NCBI RefSeq assembly: GCF_029867415.1
Contig: NW_026705404.1
Coordinates: forward strand, 661,706 to 725,705
Source of the DNA: Vicia villosa
Lineage: Eukaryota; Streptophyta; Magnoliopsida; Fabales; Fabaceae
Reading direction: 5' to 3'
Length of the DNA stretch: 64,000 bases
The notes beneath the pieces were generated by a model. The model saw nothing but the letters and a program-made list of their open reading frames with translations. It made no database searches and was not told the DNA's origin. Shown here piece after piece: positions 45,801 through 57,236 of this stretch (within the stretch, counting starts at the first letter, position 1; each line of letters opens with the position of its first letter). Both the position numbers and the translations under genes were made by a program.

Positions 45801-46336
45801 ATATTAAAAGGATTGTGCAAAAGATGGTTGTTACGTACAAGGACTGGCATGAGATGCTCCCATTTACTTTGCATGGGTACCGTACATTTGTTCGTACTTC
45901 AACCGGGGCAACCCCCTTTTCTTTGGTTTACGGTATGGAAGCAGTGCTCCCTATTGAGTTTGAGATTCCATCACTGAGAGTTTTAATGGAAACCAAGTTA
46001 TCTGAGGCTGAATGGTGTCAGAGCAGGTTAGATCAGTTGAATTTGATAGAAGAAAAGAGAATGATGGCTTTATGCCATGGTCAGTTATACCAGAAAAGAA
46101 TGACGAAAGCTTTTGATAAGAAGGTTCGACCTCGTGTATTCAGAGAAGGCGACCTCGTGCTCAAAAGGATCTTGTCTTTCACCTCTGATTCAAGGGGCAA
46201 GTGGATTCCTAATTTTGAAGGACCATATGTTGTTAAGAAAGCCTTCTCTGGCGGTGCATTAATTCTTGCAACTATGGATGGAGAAGAGCTCCCACGTCCC
46301 GTGAATGCTGATGTAGTCAAGAAATATTTCGCCTAA
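42874..46336 (+). pseudogene. Ogre ORF3: RT, RNase H, second RNase H, integrase
   Basis: One frame runs to TAA at 46334-46336 with a TGA at 44192. RT has VPKKDGKVHMCVDYRDLN and FSFMDGISGYNQI, but its catalytic box reads YVDGMIAKS (Gly codon at 43700), so the second metal-binding Asp is lost. After the gypsy RNase H comes a second RNase H at 44605-44990 (IFDGASNVHG, AEYEA, GDSALV, MADALA), as in the Tat lineage. Integrase shows the zinc motif around CHKCQVY (45400) and a DDE core: GIDMIG, TDNGSN, AVEAANK. C-terminal integrase sequence reaches the stop. Confidence 0.9.
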
Positions 46337-46357
46337 AAATAATAAAAGAACAGTTCG

Positions 46358-46500
46358 CTAAGTTGAAAACCCGAAAGGGCGGCTTAGGAAAAAAAGAGCG
46401 TCTCGGTGGATTGAAAACCCGAAAGGGCGGTCCAGGCAAAAATTAGAGACATAAACAGAATAAAATACCCGGTGGACTGAAAACCCGAAAGGGCGGTCCA
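46358..46500 (+). ncRNA. Three GAAA-loop hairpins after the Ogre pol stop
   Basis: Each hairpin has an outer stem, an AAAA bulge on the 5' side and an inner CCC-GAAA-GGG stem-loop. Outer stems: CTAAGTTG / CGGCTTAG (46358-46365 with 46380-46387, 8 bp), TGGATTG / CGGTCCA (46407-46413 with 46428-46434, 7 bp) and TGGACTG / CGGTCCA (46473-46479 with 46494-46500, 7 bp), counting G-U pairs. Copy 1 differs from copies 2-3 on both sides of the stem yet stays paired. The array begins 21 nt after the stop codon. GAAA is a GNRA-type tetraloop. Function unknown. Confidence 0.7.
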
Positions 46501-47545
46501 AGCAAAAGTTAGGGATTCATAGCAAGTAACTACATCAGACAAGATTTGATCATCAGCAGTCATCTGTTTATCATAAAGAAGTTCAACACATTTCAACGGA
46601 AGCCTTTGCTCAGGAATTCCAAGTTGAGAGAGAGGATGGGGTCATTACATTTCAATGTACCTTTTCCACAAAATTACCACTTTCCAAACTTTGTAATAAT
46701 CCATGGGGTCTTCCCTTTTGCAGGCTACCATTCTATTAAAAAAATTTGAGCCTTTACCTTTTATTGGCAATCTTATTTCTTTCATATCTCTCAAAATGTC
46801 ATTTATTGTTGATAGTAATTTTTGAAACAAAAAGAAAATTGATCTCAACAAAATCCTTTTTTGAAATATATAAAAGGAAGTTTTACTTTGATTCATGAGT
46901 GCATTACAAGGAATGGATATGTTGATATATTCATATGCAAAAGAAGAAGAATGTGTTCCACTCAATGCACCTTTGGCCTGGTCCGAATATGGTGTAGAAC
47001 TCAACAGTTTTGTTCTCTCAACTCCAATGTTCCCTAATGTTGGGTAGCATTTATTCTGAAGCCATCAAAAGATTGTTATAGCAGTTTCTGCTCTGGTGTT
47101 CAGCTTGAGACATGCTTGATTATGTTATCTTCGTACTCCATCTCTTGAGTTAATTCTTGTGTTAAGTTTTGGCAGCATATGCATCATTAACATACATCAA
47201 AAACAGTCATACATTCACATTTGCTATCATGAAGTTTATTGTCAAAATAGACTGCTCTTTTATTTAGAGTGTCTTAAGCAGAAAAAGCTCACTTTCCTTG
47301 AAAGTTCCCACTGAATTTGTTTCTAGGTGGATAATATGTTTCAGTTATTCTGTTCAGATGTCTACAAACAGAAGACTAATGAGTTCCTCCCTCACTTAGT
47401 CCAGTCTTTTGGCAGCTTCTTTCCATTTGGTCATGGATTGAATTTTGGTTGTTGGACGATGAATATTGAGATTATGCATTTGTGTTTGCATCCTCAAATC
47501 TTTGAAAAAGTATTATTGATTGCTCTTCACCGTCATTGGTACAAA
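46501..47545 (+). other. Ogre 3' untranslated region, first part
   Basis: No coding region is supported. It contains no recognised motif before the 127-bp array. Confidence 0.4.
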
Positions 47546-48880
47546 GGGGCATCTCTTCATACCTTCAGTGGAACGTTGGTATGTGTTATCGTCAGTGGTA
47601 CGGCGGTACATCTCTTTCATCATCAGTGGTACGTCGATGAATTATCTCTTTTTATATCATCAGTGGTACGGTGGTATATCTCTTCATACCTTCACTGGAA
47701 CGTTGGTATGTGTTATCGTCAGTGGTACGGCGGTACATCTCTTTCATCGTCAGTGGTACGTCGATGAATTATCTCTTTTTTATACCATCAGTGGTACGAT
47801 GGTATATCTCTTCATACCTTCAGTGGAACGTTGGTATGTGTTATCGTCAGTGGTATGGCGGTACATCTCTTTCATCGTCAGTGGTACGTCGATGAATTAT
47901 CTCTTTTTATATCATCAGTGGTATGGTGGTATATCTCTTCATACCTCCAGTGGAACGTTGATATGTGTTATCGTCAGTGGTACGGCGGTACATCTCTTTC
48001 ATCGTCAGTGGTACGTCGATGAATTATCTCTTTTTATATCATCAGTGGTACGGTGGTATATCTCTTCATACCTCCAGTGGAACGTTGGTATGTGTTATCG
48101 TCAGTGGTACAGCGGTACATCTCTTTCATCGTCAGTGGTACGTCGATGAATTATCTCTTTTATATCATCAGTGGTACGGTGGTATATCTCTTCATACCTT
48201 CAGTGGAACGTTGGTATGAGTTATCGTCAGTGGTACGGCGGTATATCTCTTTCATCGTCAGTAGTACGTCGATGAATTATCTCTTTTTATATCATCAGTG
48301 GTACGGTGGTATATCTCTTCATACCTTCAGTGGAACGTTGGTATGAGTTATCGTCAGTGGTACGGCGGTATATCTCTTTCATCGTCAGTGGTACGTCGAT
48401 GAATTATCTCTTTTTATATCATCAGTGGTACGGTGGTATACCTCTTTTTACCTTCAGTGGAACGTTGGTATGTGTTATCGTCAGTGGTACGACGGTATAT
48501 CTCTTTCATCGTCAGTGGTACGTCGATGAATTATCCCTTTTTATATCATCAGTGGTACGGTGGTATATCTCTTCATACCTTCAGTGGAACGTTGGTATGT
48601 GTTATCGTCAGTGGTACGGCGGTACATCTCTTTATATCATCAGTGGTACGGTGGTATATCTCTTCATACCTTCAGTGGAACCTTGGTATGTGTTATCGTC
48701 AGTGGTACGGCGGTACATCTCTTTCATCGTCAGTGGTACGTCGATGAATTGTCTCTTTTTATATCATCAGTGGTACGGTGGTATATCTCTTCATACCTTC
48801 AATGGAACGTTGGTATATGTTATCGTCAGTGGTACGGCGATACATCTCTTCATATCATCAGTGGTATGATGGTGTGTTAA
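47546..48880. repeat. 127-bp tandem array in the Ogre 3' UTR
   Basis: About ten units with a 127-128-bp period (CTTCATACC starts at 47555, 47682, 47810, 47937). Each unit is made of four related sub-repeats beginning TCAGTGGAACG or TCAGTGGTACG. Some units are shortened by one sub-repeat, for example near 48600-48680. The period is not a multiple of three in every unit, and many frames stay open by chance. Tandem arrays in this place are typical of Ogre and can seed satellites. Confidence 0.9.
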
Positions 48881-48904
48881 CGGAAGATTGGCATTCTGAT
48901 TCAG

Positions 48905-49130
48905 GATGCATACTTTCTCATCCCCAGTGAAAGAGGATACCCCATTTTCTCACCTCCAGCGAAAGGTGATGCTTTAACCTCTCTGGTGCGAAATGTTTTC
49001 CCCAGAGAAGTTTCTTTTCCCACCAAAGTTTCGTCTCTCCAACAAAGTCTTGCCTTCCCCAATGGAGTTATGCCAGCAAGACATTTGTTTTCCCCAGTGG
49101 AGTTCCTTTTTTCTCCCGGTGTTGCCATGT
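48905..49130. repeat. Degenerate CCCCAGTGGAG-like periodic tract
   Basis: Motifs such as TCCCCAGTGAAAG, TTTTCCCCAGAGAAG, TTCCCCAATGGAG and TTTTCCCCAGTGGAG recur about every 20-45 bp. It may be the decayed neighbour of the 127-bp array. Confidence 0.5.
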
Positions 49131-49263
49131 TTTATCCTCATCATATGCATTCATTAAACATTGCATAGCATCTTAGGTTCAAAAATTGTGTTCTATATAT
49201 TTAAGTCTCTTCGATTTCGTCAAAACGAAGATTTCCAATCATCATATCTCCAAATCGAAGAAA

Positions 49264-49279
49264 CTTAAATAGGGGCATC
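49264..49279 (+). other. Ogre polypurine tract region
   Basis: CTTAAATAGGGGCATC lies directly before the 3' LTR start, where plus-strand priming occurs in LTR elements. Confidence 0.7.
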
Positions 49280-52200
49280 TGTCATACCCCAATTTTTGAC
49301 CCTAAGATCCTATATCATTCATATCCCAATCATTAATCAAGAGCTTCACTTGGAAGTTTTGTTTGTGGTGTTGCACTCACCTCATCAATAAGAGGGACCA
49401 TCAAGCACCAATGATTGTTTATCTTGTATGCATATTATACTAACCCAAATACCAAAAATATTGCTTTGTTTCTTTGTAGGCTTTTGTTTTGTAGGTACCC
49501 AGCCAAGACATGCAATAAACAAGGCATTCTTCACATTTTGGACTGATGAAATTGATTTCTCCACTGGGTAAATCGATTTCCCTGCAGCAATCTTCAACAA
49601 AATCACATTCTGGACAGCATGAAATCGATTTCCCTCCTAGGTAAATCGATTTCCCTAGTGTATTTTGCGCCAAATTCTCTTCTGGAACAGTATGAAATCG
49701 ATTTCACTCCTGGGGAAATCGATTTCCTTAAGGCAAAATTCAAAAAAATATAAGGAGGGAAGCTTGACATCATTTTGGCACCTTTTTCTTTGATCATTTT
49801 TGTCATTTTATCAATTTTCCACCTCATCATAATTAACCCCTTCATTAAACCAACTTAAACCTCATTTTACCATTCTTACCATTTAAATGCCACTTTAATT
49901 ACCAATTAAACACAAGTTAATTACCAAACACAAAAAGACCAAACTACCACTACTCTTGCTCCAATTCTATAAATAGAGACCTCTACTCTCTCATTTCACA
50001 AGCTTTGAGAGCCAAAAAACCCTTGCAATTTCTCTTCTCATCCCTATCAAATTCACCAAAGCTCTTTGTTCTTTCATAAAGTTTATGAGTCACACCTTGA
50101 ACCTCACAAACTTTAGGCTAAGCCACCTTTCATTTCACTCTTTTTTTCTTCAATTGTTGAGAGATCAAGATTTGTGTTAGTGATTATTGAAGTGGATCTA
50201 AGTTTTGTTCAAGAATTGGTAATTTTCATCATCCTTTTTCATCTACCATAATGTGATTCTTTTGTGCTTGTATGTGATGCATCTTTGATGCTATATTGAT
50301 GATATTTGCTGGTTTTATGATGGAAAATTCGTGCTCCAATTGATATGTGATCATAAGGTGTTTGTATATTTGTTCAAATCAAGTTTCATGTCTTTAAATG
50401 ATGTTTTTGCTGAAATTTACACTGATGAAATCGATTTCCTTAAGGCTGAAATCGATTTCATGCTGTACGTAACTTGTTTTTTTTTGAAAACTGCACTATG
50501 GAAATCGAGTTCCCCCTGCATGAAATCGATTTCCTGCTGGCAGAATGTGGTTTTTTGCCTTTTTTATGCTTGTTTTGGTTTCCTTTTTCCTCCACTTCAT
50601 TAATATCATTGGATCTAGGATGTTGATAGGTTTGAAATGACCAAATCCATAATATTAGATGAATGATATTAATGATAGTGTGAGTTGATTATCTTTTATG
50701 TTTTTTATCTTCTTCTTCTCTTTTTTTTCTTTTGATCGATGAAAGTCTTAATACTTTGAGAATTCTTATGGATTCTTAGTAAAGACTAAATCGTTACCGA
50801 TTTTCTTTTCGTGCGGTATTGCTTTCAGAGAATGATCTACATATCATTTCTCTCGCATGCATTAGCACATAAAGTTTTGACCGGCCTCGTTGTAGGGTGA
50901 TTTCTACATAAATCACTTGGCGATCTGCTTAACATAGCGCAATATTTTGTGTCCCGATTAAAAAAGATCAAATATGGAAGAGAATTGTATGCGGTTGATT
51001 TAAGACTTATGGAAATTTATCATGTAGTCGCTATGATTCTATCAAGCTTCTGATAAGTTTCCATTAAATTTAAATCCGAGAACATCCTTCACTCACCATC
51101 GATCTTTCTTACTAACTTTGATAACATACTTGACAAGTTTCAAGATGGTTATCTTTAACATCTAACAACTAACTTTAATTTCCGCACTTTATTATACCGC
51201 TCTTTATATTTCTCACTTTATCGCTTTATTTTATCATTTCATCATATTTACATTCCGCTATTTTTCCTTTGTCCATTTGGACGTTTATATTCCGCTATTT
51301 TCTCTTTGTCCATTTGGACATATGTTTATGTTTCCGCCATTTTCTCTTTGTCCACTTGGACCATACTTTACTTTTATGCTAAAACACTAATAAACAACAA
51401 AAATCTAAAAGACACTTAAGGCTCTCTTTTGGACTATTGGTTACTATCCCTAGCATTTTGGAGATTCGGACTTTATGGACTTAGTGCCTCTGGACCCTTA
51501 TTCTGTTGTTACTCTGTTGTTATTCTGTCTGTCTGGCATTGGATTGTTGTCTGTTTGTATGTGCAGGTATTTCCTTGAAAGCCCTTGATGGTTAATTCCA
51601 AGGCATCGATATAAGGATTTTAGCCGAAAACAGCCGTTACTCTGCCCGATTTTTGTCAGAATTTTAATGTGCTTAATGCAAAGTGGTGCTAAGATAATAA
51701 GTTCATCTGGATCCCCAAGTGATAATGTTGGTTTAGTATTGATATTCCAAAGGATGGGAAATCTACCTTGACTCACAATGTCAAGTGTTGGCTTCTTATT
51801 TCGGTTAGACCATTTCTTTCCTTAGCTTTTATTTTACGCAATAGGATAGCCTCTTCATCTCCTCCCATTCTTAAATTTTCAAAATCTTCTCCCTTTTTCA
51901 AAAACCTTCTTATGTTTGCAAACCTTTTCAAAACCTTTTTCTTAAAAATATCTTTCGCCCTTAGTGGCCTTTTCCTCTTTTTTTCAAAAGTTTAGACACT
52001 ATTAATTGTCGAAACGAGTGGTTATACCCCACGATTTTGAAATTGATTGATATAATGAGATCTTTTCCGCATGAGAGAGCTAGAGGCATACTTGTTGATT
52101 TTATCCGAGTTGGAGCCCTTCTTTCATTTGCGATGCAAAGAACTCATTTGTTCTCATGCTCAAGATCAATGGCTGAGTATTTCTCTCCGACGACGATAAA

Positions 52201-52597
52201 GTGTTTATTCGTTTTTTTTCTTTAAAAAATGTTTTCCCTTTAAGCGGAACTACATTAGCTCTGACTTCTCCATTGCACCGAGGAGGTATGTAGGCACAAA
52301 GCTTAACGCTTTGCCGAGCTTATTTTAAAAATAAAACAAACCCGTTTTTTAGCACACACGACACAGATTTTCAAAAAGGTTCCTGTGGAGTACCACAGAT
52401 ATGAGGGGTGCTTTAAACCTTCCCCTCATATAATCAACATCCGTACCTGAGATCTCTTTCTTGTTTTAAAAACAAAACTTTGGGTTTTTTTGTTCTTTTC
52501 CCTTTTCCTTTGAAAAAATAAAGTGCGGTGGCGATTTCAAACGAAATATTGAGTCGAGTCAATTCCATGGCTTCGGTCTCAGATTTTCCCCGCTACA
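49280..52597 (+). repeat. Ogre 3' LTR
   Basis: 3318 bp, about 98.6% identical to the 5' LTR by eye. TATA box at 49967. The palindrome pairs are kept at 49551/49572 and 49624/49645 and onward with the same 21/73-bp spacing; one core has become ATTGAT, as expected from CpG decay. Confidence 0.92.
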
Positions 52598-52806
52598 GTC
52601 CCTCAAGGAATTATGAAGATATATGCTACAGATGCGGAAAGAAAGGCCATTGGTCTAAGGTGTGTAGAACACCAGAACATTTGTGTAAAAGACCAATGGC
52701 ATATGTTGAAGAAAAGGGAAAAGAAGTGAATTTTAATGAGATTGAACTCAGAAACAATAATACCTATTTTGAGACTGCTGACTTTGTTGGAGGTGAAACT
52801 GATTAA
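52598..52806 (+). pseudogene. Copia gag, second part with CCHC zinc knuckle
   Basis: Directly after the Ogre-type insertion the gag resumes: PSRNYEDI, then the zinc knuckle CYRCGKKGHWSKVC (CX2CX4HX4C, 52624-52665), ending GGETD and TAA at 52804-52806. The knuckle binds the genomic RNA. It joins the part ending at 33505 when the insertion and one GTCCC copy are removed. Confidence 0.9.
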
Positions 52807-52963
52807 GTAACTATTTAAAATATGTATTTGAATAATGTTTGGTGTGCTTGTTTTATATTTGAAATATGTATCAACTTAAGCATTTGTATGTTGTTGAGAT
52901 GTATCTTATGTTTGCATGAAATAATAATGTTAAATATGTTGTTAATTTACTCTATTTAATCTT

Positions 52964-55900
52964 ATGTCTATTTTAAGAAGGTTATACATGGAACATGTCA
53001 AAGACATTTGCATTCCGGACAGTGGAACTACACACACAATCCTCAAAAGTAAGAAATATTTTACTGAAATAAATCCCACTAAAGGTATAATAAATACAAT
53101 CTCAGGTCTTGCAGATTTGATTGAAGGAACAGGTAATGCTATGTTCATATTACCAAATGGGACAAAATTTGTCATTAACAATGCTTTATACTCTCCAAAA
53201 TCAAAGAGAAATTTGTTGAGTTTTAATGACATTTGTCGTCAAGGATACGATACTGAAACTGCAACTGAAGGTAATATGAAATACATTAATATTACTTCTA
53301 ATGTTTTGGGAAAGAAGAAAATTTTAGAAAAACTACCAAAATTGCCTTCTGGTTTACATTACACATATATACAGGAAATTTAATGCAATTTAGTAGTAAA
53401 AGAATATCCCAAAATTGTGATTTTATGGCATGACCGTTTAGGTCACCCTAGTTCAACAATGATGCGTAAAATAGTTGAAAGTACTCATGGTCATCCATTG
53501 AAAAGTTTAAAACTTACACAAGATGATAAACCATGTGAAGCTTGCTCTCTTGGCAAACTAATAACAAAGCATTCACCAAGAAAGATTAAGACAGAATCAC
53601 CTGCATTTCTTGAAAGAATTCAAGGAGACATATGTGGACCTATCCATCCACCGTCAGGATCATTCAGGTATTTTATGGTATTAATTGATGCTTCTAGTAG
53701 ATGGTCATATGTATGCTTGTTGTCAAGTCGTGATATGGCATTTGCAAAATTTCTCGCACAAATAATTAAACTTAGAGCTCAATTTCCTGATTATACTATA
53801 AAGAAAATTAGACTTGACAATGCTGGTGAATTTACATCTGAATCATTTAATAATTATTGCATGTCAATTGGTATTACTGTTGAACATCCTGTTCCTCATG
53901 TACATACACAAAATGGTTTAGCTGAGTCCCAATATCAACTTGCAATTGGAAAAGAACCAGATATTTCTCATTTAAAGATTTTTGGGTGTGCAGTATATGT
54001 CCCAATATCACCACCACAAAGAACAAAGATGGGTCCTCAAAGGAGGTTAGGTATATATGTGGGGTATGAATCACCATCTATTATTAGATATCTTGAACCT
54101 TTAACAGGTGATGTTTTTCAGGCAAGATTTGCTGATTGTCATTTTGACGTAACAATATTTCCAACTCTTGGGGGAGAGAATAAAAAATCAAAAAATGACA
54201 TAACATGGCATGTACCTCATTTATTACATTTGGACCCATATAATAGATCGTGGGAAGAAAATGTAAAGAAAATAGTTCACTTACAAGATTTAGCAAATGA
54301 ATTTCCAGGTTCATTTACTGATTTGAAAAGAGTAACAAAGTCACATGTACCGGCTATAAATGTCCCAGCTAGGATTGAGATTTCAAATCAAAATAATGAA
54401 GCAAGTACATCTAAAGCACACTTGAAACGTGGCCGACCTATGGGATCCAAAGACAAAAATCTCCGAAAAAGAAAGGGAATAGAAAAGGTGAATATGATTG
54501 AAAGTGATCTTAAAAAGACACTAGATAATGATAAGTCCAAAATTGAAAAGTGTGCTCTCGAAGAAGCACAAGATGATGAAAATGAGATCATTGATAGTGA
54601 AACTAGAAATAAGAATGATCTTGAGATTTCAATTAATTATGTTGATACGGGAAATTTGTGGAACCGAAAAGGTATGAATATAGATGAAATATTTTCATTT
54701 TCCATTGCATGTGAAATTATTAATGATGATCCAGAACCACGAACTATGAATGAATGTCAAAATAGACATGACTGGAAAAATTGGAAAGATGCTATAGATA
54801 CTGAGTTAAATTCTCTTAATAATCGAAAAGTATTTGGCTCTATTGTGGCTATACCTAAAGGTGTGAAACCTATTGGGTATAAATGGTTTTTTGTAAGAAA
54901 ACGAAATGAGAAAAATGAGATTGTCAAATGCAAAGCTCGTCTCGTTGCACAAGGTTTTTACCAAAGACCAGGAATTGATTATGAGGTAACATTATCTCCT
55001 GTTATGGATGTCATTATTTTCCGTTATTTAATTGGTTTATCAGTATTTAACAATCTTGATATGTATCTTATGGATGTTGTTACTGCTTATTTATATGGAT
55101 CACTTGATACTGATATATACATGAAAATCCCAGAAGGATTTAAAATGTCTGAGACATCAAAACCTAGAGAAATGTATCCAATTAAGTTGCAAAGATCATT
55201 GTATGGATTAAAACAACCAGGGTGCATGTGGTACAATAGTCTAAGTGAATATTTACTTAAAGAAGGCTATGAGAATAATCCTATTTGTCCTTGTGTTTTT
55301 ATAAGAAAAACGACATATGGATTTGTAATAATTGATGTTTATGTTGATGATTTAAATATCATTGGGACTAATAAAGAAATCAAAGAAGCAAGAAATTATT
55401 TAAAGAAAGAATTTGAAATGAAAGATTTCGGAAAAACCAGATTCTGCCTTGGTTTACAGATTGAGTACACTAAAAATGGTATATTAGTACACCAATCAAA
55501 TTATACAGAAAGGGTATTGAGAAGGTTCAACATGGATAAGGCAAATCCTTTGAGTAGTCCAATGTTGGGTAGAACCCTTAATATTGAAAAGGATCCTTTT
55601 AGGCCTAAGGAAAGTAACGAAGAGGATCTTGGTGCAAAAGTTCCATACCTCAGTACCATTGGGGCACTCATGTACCTTGCTAACTATACAAGACCCGATA
55701 TAGCTTTTGCAGTGAATTTACTACCAAGATTTAGTTCATGCCCTACTAAAAGACATTGGAAAGGAATAAAGCATATATTTCGATATCTTCGAGGTACATC
55801 TGATCTTGGTTTATTTTATTCTAACAATACAAAACCAGTTTTGCTTGGTTATGCAGATGCAGGATATTTGTCAGACCCACATAATGCTAAATCACAAACT

Positions 55901-56338
55901 GGATATATATTCATATATGGCAACACTGCAATATCATGGAGATCTCAAAAGCAAACTCTTGTAGCAACTTCTTCAAATCATGCAGAAGTAATTGCCCTTC
56001 ATGAAGCAAGCAAAGAGTGTAGATGGTTACGATCGGTAACTCGACATATCCAGGGAGCGTCTGGTTTACCAATTGATAATAATCCAACAACTTTGTATGA
56101 AGACAATGCGGCATGTGTTACCCAGATGAAAGAAGGTTACATAAAAAGTGACAGAACCAAGCATATCCCTCTGAAGTTTTTCTCATTCACACAAGATTTG
56201 GAAAGAAACAAAGAGGTTGATATTCAGTATATTCATTCAAGTGATAACGTGGCAGATCTCTTTACAAAGGCACTTCCTACATCAATTCTCAAGAAGCATG
56301 TACAAAATATTGGAACGTGTCACCTTCGAGATCTTTAA
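52964..56338 (+). pseudogene. Copia pol: protease, integrase, RT, RNase H
   Basis: One frame, broken by TAA at 53381-53383. Protease shows IPDSGTTHTIL (53014-53046). The integrase zinc region reads WHDRLGHPSS to CEACSLGK (53427-53560), and the core has GDICGP, DNAGEF and HTQNGLAES. About 50 residues usually found after that block are missing (joint near 53937, frame kept). RT retains MDVVTAYLYG and YVDDLNIIG (about 55340), RNase H retains YADAGYLSD and ATSSNHAEVIAL, and the end is HLRDL. Except for the stop and the deletion it is well preserved. It should sit in another frame from gag, as in related elements. Confidence 0.9.
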
Positions 56339-56521
56339 AAGGAACCTATATGTGTTCTGTTGAGGGGGAGCATAATGTTGTACTCTTTTTCCCTTATTAA
56401 GGTTTTTATCCCAATGGGTTTTTCCTAATAAGGTTTTTAACGAGGCAACTTATGTTTCCATAGGATTCGTCTCAACAAGACTTCAACTGAGCACTACGAC
56501 AAATATTTCAAAAAGGAGGAG

Positions 56522-56731
56522 TGTTATAATAATAAGTAATCATTATGACAACTATTTTGAAATACCAATGAACAGTCTTCAACTTGGCACAGTAACATAT
56601 ATGCACAGCAAATGATGAAACCTCAATACTATAAATACCACTTCGTGGTATATGTAAAACACACCAATCATTTTACGAGAAATAATATACTGCCAGTCTC
56701 TTCTATCTCTCTGTATTTAGTATTCTTAACA
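56522..56731 (+). repeat. Copia 3' LTR
   Basis: It follows the purine tract AAAAAGGAGGAG, starts TGTTATAATAATAAG and ends TTAACA. The TATA-overlapping inverted repeat ATACCAC / GTGGTAT is conserved at 56635-56651. Confidence 0.85.
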
Positions 56732-56922
56732 ATAACCATTTTAATGATAGTTATTGACTTATTGTTAATGGTTAATGACTCTTATAAAAAATGGGTGTTA
56801 GGATTTTGAAGATGATAGTCTCTTATATTTGGGATGATTTTTTAATAATAAACAGTTTTTTATGGACTTTGTTTATTTATAGCACATATAGCTTCTATTT
56901 TTTAGTATGTTTGAATTTGTGA

Positions 56923-57236
56923 TGTTGAAGATTATTTGAAGTTCTTGGTTGTTGAGCATATAAATATGCGAGAGCACTTCATATTTAATTTTTGAGGTTG
57001 AGATTCAAGAATATTTAACATGGTATTAGAGTTGGACTAAGGATTATAATATATGGGAACATTTGACACAGATCCACGCTAGGCGTGAGGTGGATGTTGA
57101 ATATATATTTGTGTTGTTGAAGTTTATTTGAAGTCTCACATTACTTAGGTTTGCGAGTAATTGAACATATAAATATGTGAGAGCAACATCATCCTTAGAG
57201 CTAACTTTTGGGGTAGAGATTCAAGGATGTTTAATA
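56923..57236 (+). mobile_element. TRIM (miniature LTR retrotransposon)
   Basis: Two short direct repeats, 56923-57020 (TGTTGAAG...TTTAACA) and 57115-57236 (TGTTGAAG...TTTAATA), enclose about 94 bp. The internal part starts TGGTATTAGAGTTGG, close to the initiator tRNA-Met primer site. There is no coding capacity. The repeats share GAACATATAAATATG-like and GTAGAGATTCAAG-like blocks but are diverged, so the element is old. Confidence 0.7.

Larger units (their letters stand above)
33506..52597 (+). mobile_element. Ogre-type Ty3/gypsy element, 19.09 kb
   Basis: It starts TGTCATACCCC, ends CGCTACA and is flanked by a perfect GTCCC duplication (33501-33505 and 52598-52602). Two 3.3-kb LTRs differ by about 45 substitutions by eye (about 1.4%) plus short indels, so it is much younger than the copia host. 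An extra ORF precedes gag, and an intron separates the gag-protease ORF from RT-RNase H-integrase; both are hallmarks of Ogre in the Tat lineage. Long 5' and 3' untranslated regions and a 3' tandem array also fit. ORF1 is intact; ORF2 and ORF3 carry stops and RT lacks a catalytic Asp. Confidence 0.92.

Noticed and set aside
47327..48880. Overlapping plus-strand frames rich in SSVVRW and SGTSMNYLF
   Set aside because: They follow the 127-bp array in all three frames, a repeat artefact.
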